A DNA stretch of 64,000 bases from Streptomyces sp. NRRL WC-3742 (GTDB lineage: Bacteria; Actinomycetota; Actinomycetes; Streptomycetales; Streptomycetaceae). The DNA is taken from positions 65,844-129,843 of the forward strand of contig NZ_JOCF01000012.1 in the NCBI RefSeq assembly GCF_000720635.1, in the 5' to 3' direction. The translations under genes and the position numbers were made by a program. Under the pieces are notes generated by a model. It did no database searches. It had not been told where the DNA came from and saw nothing but the letters and a program-made list of their open reading frames with translations. How positions within the stretch are numbered: the first letter of the stretch is position 1; the number at the start of each line of letters is the position of its first letter. Below, in pieces: positions 60,684-64,000 of the stretch.

Positions 60684-61178
60684 ATGGCCACACCGTCGTC
60701 CGTACGGACCGAACAGCGCAGCTGCGCCGAGGTGTTCGAGCACCCGACCGGGGAGCCGGACCGGACGCCCCGGCACACCATCAGCGAGGTCTCCGCCGCC
60801 AGCGGACTGACCGCCCACACCCTGCGGTGGTACGAGCGGATCGGGCTGCTGGACCGCGTCGACCGCGCGGCCGGCGGGCAGCGCCGCTACTGCGACGCCG
60901 ACCTTCACCGGCTCGCCTTCCTGTCGCGGCTGCGGCTGACCGGCATGTCGATCGCGGACATGCTCCGGTACGTCGAGATGGCCCGCCTCGGCGAGCACAC
61001 CTACGGGGAACGGCGGCAGCTCCTGGTGGACCAGCGCGAGGAGGTCCGGCGGCGGATCGTCGATCTGCAGGCCACCCTCGCCGTCCTCGACTACAAGATC
61101 GATCTCTATTCCGGGCGCCTCGGCGACACCGAGTACGCCTGCACGCCACATCCAGCAGAGGAAGTACACGGCGCATGA
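60684..61178 (+). CDS. MerR-family regulator (164 aa)
   Basis: An N-terminal extension of 30 residues precedes the winged HTH: TISEVSAASGLTAHTLRWYER, IGLLDRVDRAAGGQRRYCDADL. The C-terminal half is a long helix (LLVDQREEVRRRIVDLQATLAVLDYKIDLY) as in SoxR-like and aldo/keto-reductase-linked MerR proteins. Only two Cys, not in a sensor arrangement. It overlaps the aldo/keto reductase gene by 4 bases (ATGA), so regulator and enzyme are coupled. Confidence 0.93.
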   Translation: MATPSSVRTEQRSCAEVFEHPTGEPDRTPRHTISEVSAASGLTAHTLRWYERIGLLDRVDRAAGGQRRYCDADLHRLAFLSRLRLTGMSIADMLRYVEMARLGEHTYGERRQLLVDQREEVRRRIVDLQATLAVLDYKIDLYSGRLGDTEYACTPHPAEEVHGA

Positions 61179-62188
61179 GCGACACCACCCTGCCCACCGT
61201 CCAGCTCGGCACGAACGGTCCCCTCGTGGGCGCCCAGGGCCTCGGCTGCATGGGCATGAGCGAGTTCTACGGCCCGACCGACACCGACGAGGCGCTCGCC
61301 ACCATGGGCGCCGCGCTGGAGGCGGGCGTCACCCTGTTCGACACCGCCGACATGTACGGCTACGGCCGCAACGAGGAGTTCATCGGCCCGTTCGTGCGGG
61401 CCCACCGCGACCAGGTGGTCCTCGCCACCAAGTTCGCCATCGAGCGCCGCGAGGACGACCCGACCTTCCGGGCCGTGCGCAACGACGCCCCCTACATCCG
61501 CTCCGCCGTGGACGCCTCGCTGCGTCGGCTCGGCGTGGACCACATCGACCTCTACTACATGCACCGCCGCGACCCGGGCGTGCCGCTGGCCGAGTCGATC
61601 GGCGCCATGGCCGAGCTCGTCCAGGCCGGCAAGGTGCGCCACCTCGGGCTCTCCGAGGTGAGCGCCGGCGAGCTGCGCGAGGCGCACGCGATCCACCCGA
61701 TCGCCGCGGTGCAGACCGAGTGGTCGGTGTTCTCCCGGGACGCGGAGGCCAAGGTCGTGCCCGCCGCCGCAGAGCTGGGCGTCGCCTTCGTGCCGTACTC
61801 CCCGCTGGGGCGCGGCTTCCTGACCGGCTCCTTCCAGGCCGCCGAGCAGCTCGGCGCGGACGACTTCCGGCGCAGCCAGCCGCGCTTCACCGGGGACAGC
61901 GCGGCGGTCAACGGCGAGCTGCTCGCCCCGCTGCGCGAGGTCGCCGAGGCGCGGGGCGCCACGCTGGCCCAGGTCGCGCTGGCCTGGGTGCAGCAGCGGG
62001 CCGAGGTGCACGGGCTGACCGTGGTGCCGATCCCGGGCACCCGCAAGCGCACCCGGCTCCTCGAGAACGCCGGGGCCGTCGCGCTGGAGCTGACCGCCGA
62101 GGAGCTGGCGCTGCTGGAGCCGATCGCCGGCAAGGTGGACGGTGACCGGTACTGGGACATGCAGTTCACCCACGTCGGCCGGGACTAG
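61175..62188 (+). CDS. Aldo/keto reductase (337 aa)
   Basis: NADPH-dependent oxidoreductase with the full tetrad: Asp56 and Tyr61 in FDTADMYGYG, Lys86 in VLATKF and His130 in LYYMHRRD. The C-terminal NADP-binding signature is VVPIPGTRKRTRLLENAGAV. It resembles the YakC/AKR13-like subgroup found in MerR-AKR pairs, which detoxify reactive carbonyls. Second gene of the MerR operon; the gene ends before a bidirectional hairpin. Confidence 0.94.
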   Translation: MSDTTLPTVQLGTNGPLVGAQGLGCMGMSEFYGPTDTDEALATMGAALEAGVTLFDTADMYGYGRNEEFIGPFVRAHRDQVVLATKFAIERREDDPTFRAVRNDAPYIRSAVDASLRRLGVDHIDLYYMHRRDPGVPLAESIGAMAELVQAGKVRHLGLSEVSAGELREAHAIHPIAAVQTEWSVFSRDAEAKVVPAAAELGVAFVPYSPLGRGFLTGSFQAAEQLGADDFRRSQPRFTGDSAAVNGELLAPLREVAEARGATLAQVALAWVQQRAEVHGLTVVPIPGTRKRTRLLENAGAVALELTAEELALLEPIAGKVDGDRYWDMQFTHVGRD

Positions 62189-62207
62189 TCCGGAAGTTGC
62201 GGGGACA

Positions 62208-62238
62208 CGGGCGTACGGGCGTGGTGCCCGTACGCCCG
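62208..62238. terminator. Bidirectional hairpin after the aldo/keto reductase
   Basis: Perfect 13-nt arms CGGGCGTACGGGC / GCCCGTACGCCCG with a GTGGT loop, between convergent genes ending at 62188 and 62244. Confidence 0.8.
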
Positions 62239-62243
62239 CGGGG

Positions 62244-62822
62244 TCACGCCTTGCGGCCGAGGAAGGCGGCGAGGCGGGTGTGCACGTCGGCGTCCTCGGC
62301 GACGGGCTGCACCTCGCCGAAGGGGACCTGCCCGGCGCGGTTCTCGGGGGGCAGCACGAACCGGGCGATGCCCAGGGCCGCGCCCGACAGGCCCTCGTCC
62401 AGTACGAAGCCCTTGTCGAGGCTCGTGGCGATGTCCCAGGAGTGGGTGACCGTCTCCATCACGTAACCGCCGAGCACGGCCCCGCCGGGCACCTCGCCCC
62501 AGGGGGCGGAGGTCGGGCGGTGGAGCTTGCCGTCCTCGGCCCAGGCGGCGGTCACCCGGGTGCGGGCGCGGCCCAGCGCGGCCGGCCAGGCGTCGTCGGC
62601 CGGGTCCTCGATGGCCGGGACGTGGTCGGCGGCGTGGCCGCCCTCGCCCATGTAGGCGAGGCGGTGGGTGGCGCCGACCAGGTGGTTCAGGAGCCGCCGC
62701 AGCGTGTAGTCCTCGCAGGGGGTGGGCCGGTCGAGGTCGGCCGGGGTGACCGTGGCGACCAGGGCCTCCAGCTGGTCGAGGGCGGCCTGGTACTGCGGGC
62801 GGGGGTCCTGGATGGAGGTCAT
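62244..62822 (-). CDS. TIGR03086/DinB-like metal-binding protein (192 aa)
   Basis: Maleylpyruvate-isomerase N-terminal type four-helix fold. TPCEDYTLRRLLNHLVGATHRLAY has the conserved Pro-Cys-x-x-x-x-x-x-x-L-x-x-H pattern with the first metal-binding His, and GYVMETVTHSWDIATSLDKG has the further His and Asp. These proteins are thought to bind mycothiol or a divalent metal. It is divergent from the WYL regulator with a palindromic operator between, so the WYL protein probably controls it. Confidence 0.88.
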   Translation of the reverse strand: MTSIQDPRPQYQAALDQLEALVATVTPADLDRPTPCEDYTLRRLLNHLVGATHRLAYMGEGGHAADHVPAIEDPADDAWPAALGRARTRVTAAWAEDGKLHRPTSAPWGEVPGGAVLGGYVMETVTHSWDIATSLDKGFVLDEGLSGAALGIARFVLPPENRAGQVPFGEVQPVAEDADVHTRLAAFLGRKA

Positions 62823-62885
62823 GTTCAGTCAGCTCCGCGATTTCGAGGGGTAGTTCGGCTTGCGAGAGGCAATCTCCCAGTAAAA

Positions 62886-62904
62886 CCTGACAGGTGCCGT
62901 CAGG
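62886..62904. promoter_or_regulatory. Operator CCTGAC-N7-GTCAGG
   Basis: Six-base perfect arms with AGGTGCC between, in the 102-base gap between the divergent TIGR03086 and WYL genes. It ends 20 bases before the WYL start codon. Such CTGACA-like dyads are typical of YafY/WYL regulators that control neighbouring genes. Confidence 0.65.
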
Positions 62905-62924
62905 CTTTCTGGGAGTCTTCCGCC

Positions 62925-63905
62925 ATGAAGGCCGACCGCCTGCTCTCGATCCTCCTGCTGCTCCAGACCCGGGGCAGGGTGCCCGCCACCGAACTGGCCG
63001 AACGGCTGGAGGTGTCGGTGCGCACCATCTACCGGGACGTGGACTCGCTCTCCGCGGCCGGGGTCCCGGTGTTCAGCGAACGCGGCCGCCACGGCGGCAT
63101 CCGGCTGCTGCCCGGCTACCGCACGGACGTCACGGGGATGACCGCCGACGAGGCCCGCGCGCTGTTCGTCCTGTCCGCCCAGAGCGCGCACAGCGACCTC
63201 GGGCTCGACCGGGCGCTCGGCTCGGCGCTGCGCAAGGTGATGGCGGCGCTGCCCGCCCCGCACCGTACGGACGCCGAGCGGATCAGCGAGCGCATCCTGG
63301 TCGACCCGGCCCGGTGGATGCGCACCGCGCCCGCCGGGGACCACCCGGGCCCGGACCTGGGCGAGCTGCAGTACGCGGTGTTCGCCGACCGGCGGCTGTG
63401 GCTGCGCTACCGGCACAGCGGGACCCCGGAGCCCGTGGAGTACACCGTCGACCCGTACGGGCTGGTGAGCAAGGCGGCGGTCTGGTACCTGGTGGCCGAT
63501 CTGCACGGCGAGCCACGGCTGTTCCGTACCGACCGGATGCTGGCCGCCGAGCCCACCGACGAGGTGGTGCGCCGCCGCCCCGGGGTCGGGCTGGGCGACG
63601 TGTGGGGGGTGCTGCGCGAGCAGGTGGAGCGGGTGCCCAAGGAGGTGCCGGTGCGGGTGCGGGTCCGCCGTGCGCGGCTGGACATGTTCCTGCGGATCCA
63701 CGGCGGCCGGCTCACCGCGCCGCCGCCCGGCCCCAGGTGCGGGCCGGCCGAGGAGTGGGTGGAGCTGGCGCCGGCCTTCCCGGCGCTGGCGGCCGTGCGG
63801 ATGCTGCTGGCCTTCGGCGCGGACCTCGAGGTGCTGGGCCCGGCGGCCGCCCGGCGCGAGATGGCGCGGGCGGCGGCCGAGGCGCTCAGCCTCTACCGGG
63901 ACTAG
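62925..63905 (+). CDS. WYL-domain (YafY-type) transcriptional regulator (326 aa)
   Basis: N-terminal HTH_11 (MKADRLLSILLLLQTRGRVP, ELAERLEVSVRTIYRDVDSL). The WYL domain is at about 140-225 with VDPYGLVSKAAVWYLVADLH and FRTDRM, and the WCX-like C-terminal extension ends in LRLYRD-like residues. WYL proteins sense single-stranded nucleic acid or small ligands. It is likely to repress the divergent TIGR03086 gene through the 62886 dyad. ATG at 62925 with no strong ribosome-binding site (GGGAG seven bases upstream). Confidence 0.93.
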   Translation: MKADRLLSILLLLQTRGRVPATELAERLEVSVRTIYRDVDSLSAAGVPVFSERGRHGGIRLLPGYRTDVTGMTADEARALFVLSAQSAHSDLGLDRALGSALRKVMAALPAPHRTDAERISERILVDPARWMRTAPAGDHPGPDLGELQYAVFADRRLWLRYRHSGTPEPVEYTVDPYGLVSKAAVWYLVADLHGEPRLFRTDRMLAAEPTDEVVRRRPGVGLGDVWGVLREQVERVPKEVPVRVRVRRARLDMFLRIHGGRLTAPPPGPRCGPAEEWVELAPAFPALAAVRMLLAFGADLEVLGPAAARREMARAAAEALSLYRD

Positions 63906-64000
63906 GCCGTGTCTTTCGGATCACGCCAGGCGGTCGCCGCCGGGGCACGCACCTCGACGGCTTCTCGTCGGTCACCAATGCTCCGCAGTGGCTCCCTCCT
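63902..64000 (-). CDS. Partial open frame, C-terminal end of an unknown protein
   Basis: The last 32 codons of a leftward frame run from the window edge to a TAG at 63902-63904, whose tetramer CTAG is shared with the WYL stop. The residues (EPLRSIGDRREAVEVRAPAA, then TAWRDPKDTA) could be the tail of a transposase or of nothing real; no hallmark is visible. It contains the second copy of a 17-nt repeat also found after dgt. Confidence 0.25.
   Translation of the reverse strand, partial: RREPLRSIGDRREAVEVRAPAATAWRDPKDTA
63903..63919. repeat. 17-nt repeat TAGGCCGTGTCTTTCGG (copy 2)
   Basis: Identical to 33792-33808 and, like it, begins on the TAG stop of the preceding gene. The bases after it diverge (ATCACGCC here, CTCAGGCG there), although CAGGCGG recurs in both. 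Confidence 0.7.

Overview
The window is chromosomal DNA from a high-GC actinomycete, most likely Streptomyces, Kitasatospora or a close relative. The evidence is the very high GC, with G or C at nearly every third codon position, frequent GTG starts, many 4-base ATGA/GTGA overlaps between genes, and recognisable streptomycete blocks: fasR-fabD-fabH-acpP-fabF next to a DUF3145 gene, dnaG beside a principal-type (Hrd) sigma factor, dgt, dusB and a 902-residue pyruvate phosphate dikinase. Most of it is ordinary core-genome background with small regulator and target modules between. The genus is an inference from these features.

Left part (1-21.4 kb): a cut LysR-type gene, small unknown genes, an XRE regulator followed by a coupled pair that I read as a ubiquitin/MoaD-like protein ending in Gly-Gly plus a large DUF4132 protein, three alpha/beta hydrolases, a tandem pair of GNAT acetyltransferases, a three-gene SRPBCC/unknown/DUF2625 operon, a MerR regulator, a drug-efflux-type MFS pump divergent from an HTH regulator, a membrane pair divergent from a histidine kinase/response regulator/DUF4097 operon, and dusB.

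Middle (21.4-44.5 kb): ppdK, a secreted guanyl-specific RNase, a membrane protein with its winged-helix regulator, an AbiEi/DUF559-like protein, an ADP-ribosylglycohydrolase, a PAC2 protein, a GDSL lipase-like lipoprotein, then the dgt-dnaG-sigma block, a membrane-anchored HTH protein, glutamate decarboxylase, xylulokinase, two tRNA-Asn genes, two trypsin-like lipoproteins and a CAU tRNA that is probably tRNA-Ile2.

Right part (44.5-64 kb): an unusual sigma-70-family gene with a coupled partner, a DUF574 methyltransferase, envelope genes (a large polytopic membrane protein and an LCP ligase), a PLP desulfhydrase/deaminase, a MarR regulator, DUF3145, the type II fatty-acid synthesis cluster under FasR, a pirin, a serine hydrolase, a MerR-aldo/keto reductase operon with a textbook 19-bp-spacer promoter, and a WYL regulator divergent from a DinB-like protein.

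The most interesting items are the Ubl-DUF4132 pair (3017-5910), a family of 17-nt-period palindromic arrays built from GTAGTG(S)CACTAC units (13.8 kb and 24.8 kb), a similar block upstream of two envelope genes, a frameshifted remnant near dgt, and a 17-nt repeat that starts exactly on two TAG stop codons 30 kb apart. All assignments come from reading the sequence; no database search was run.
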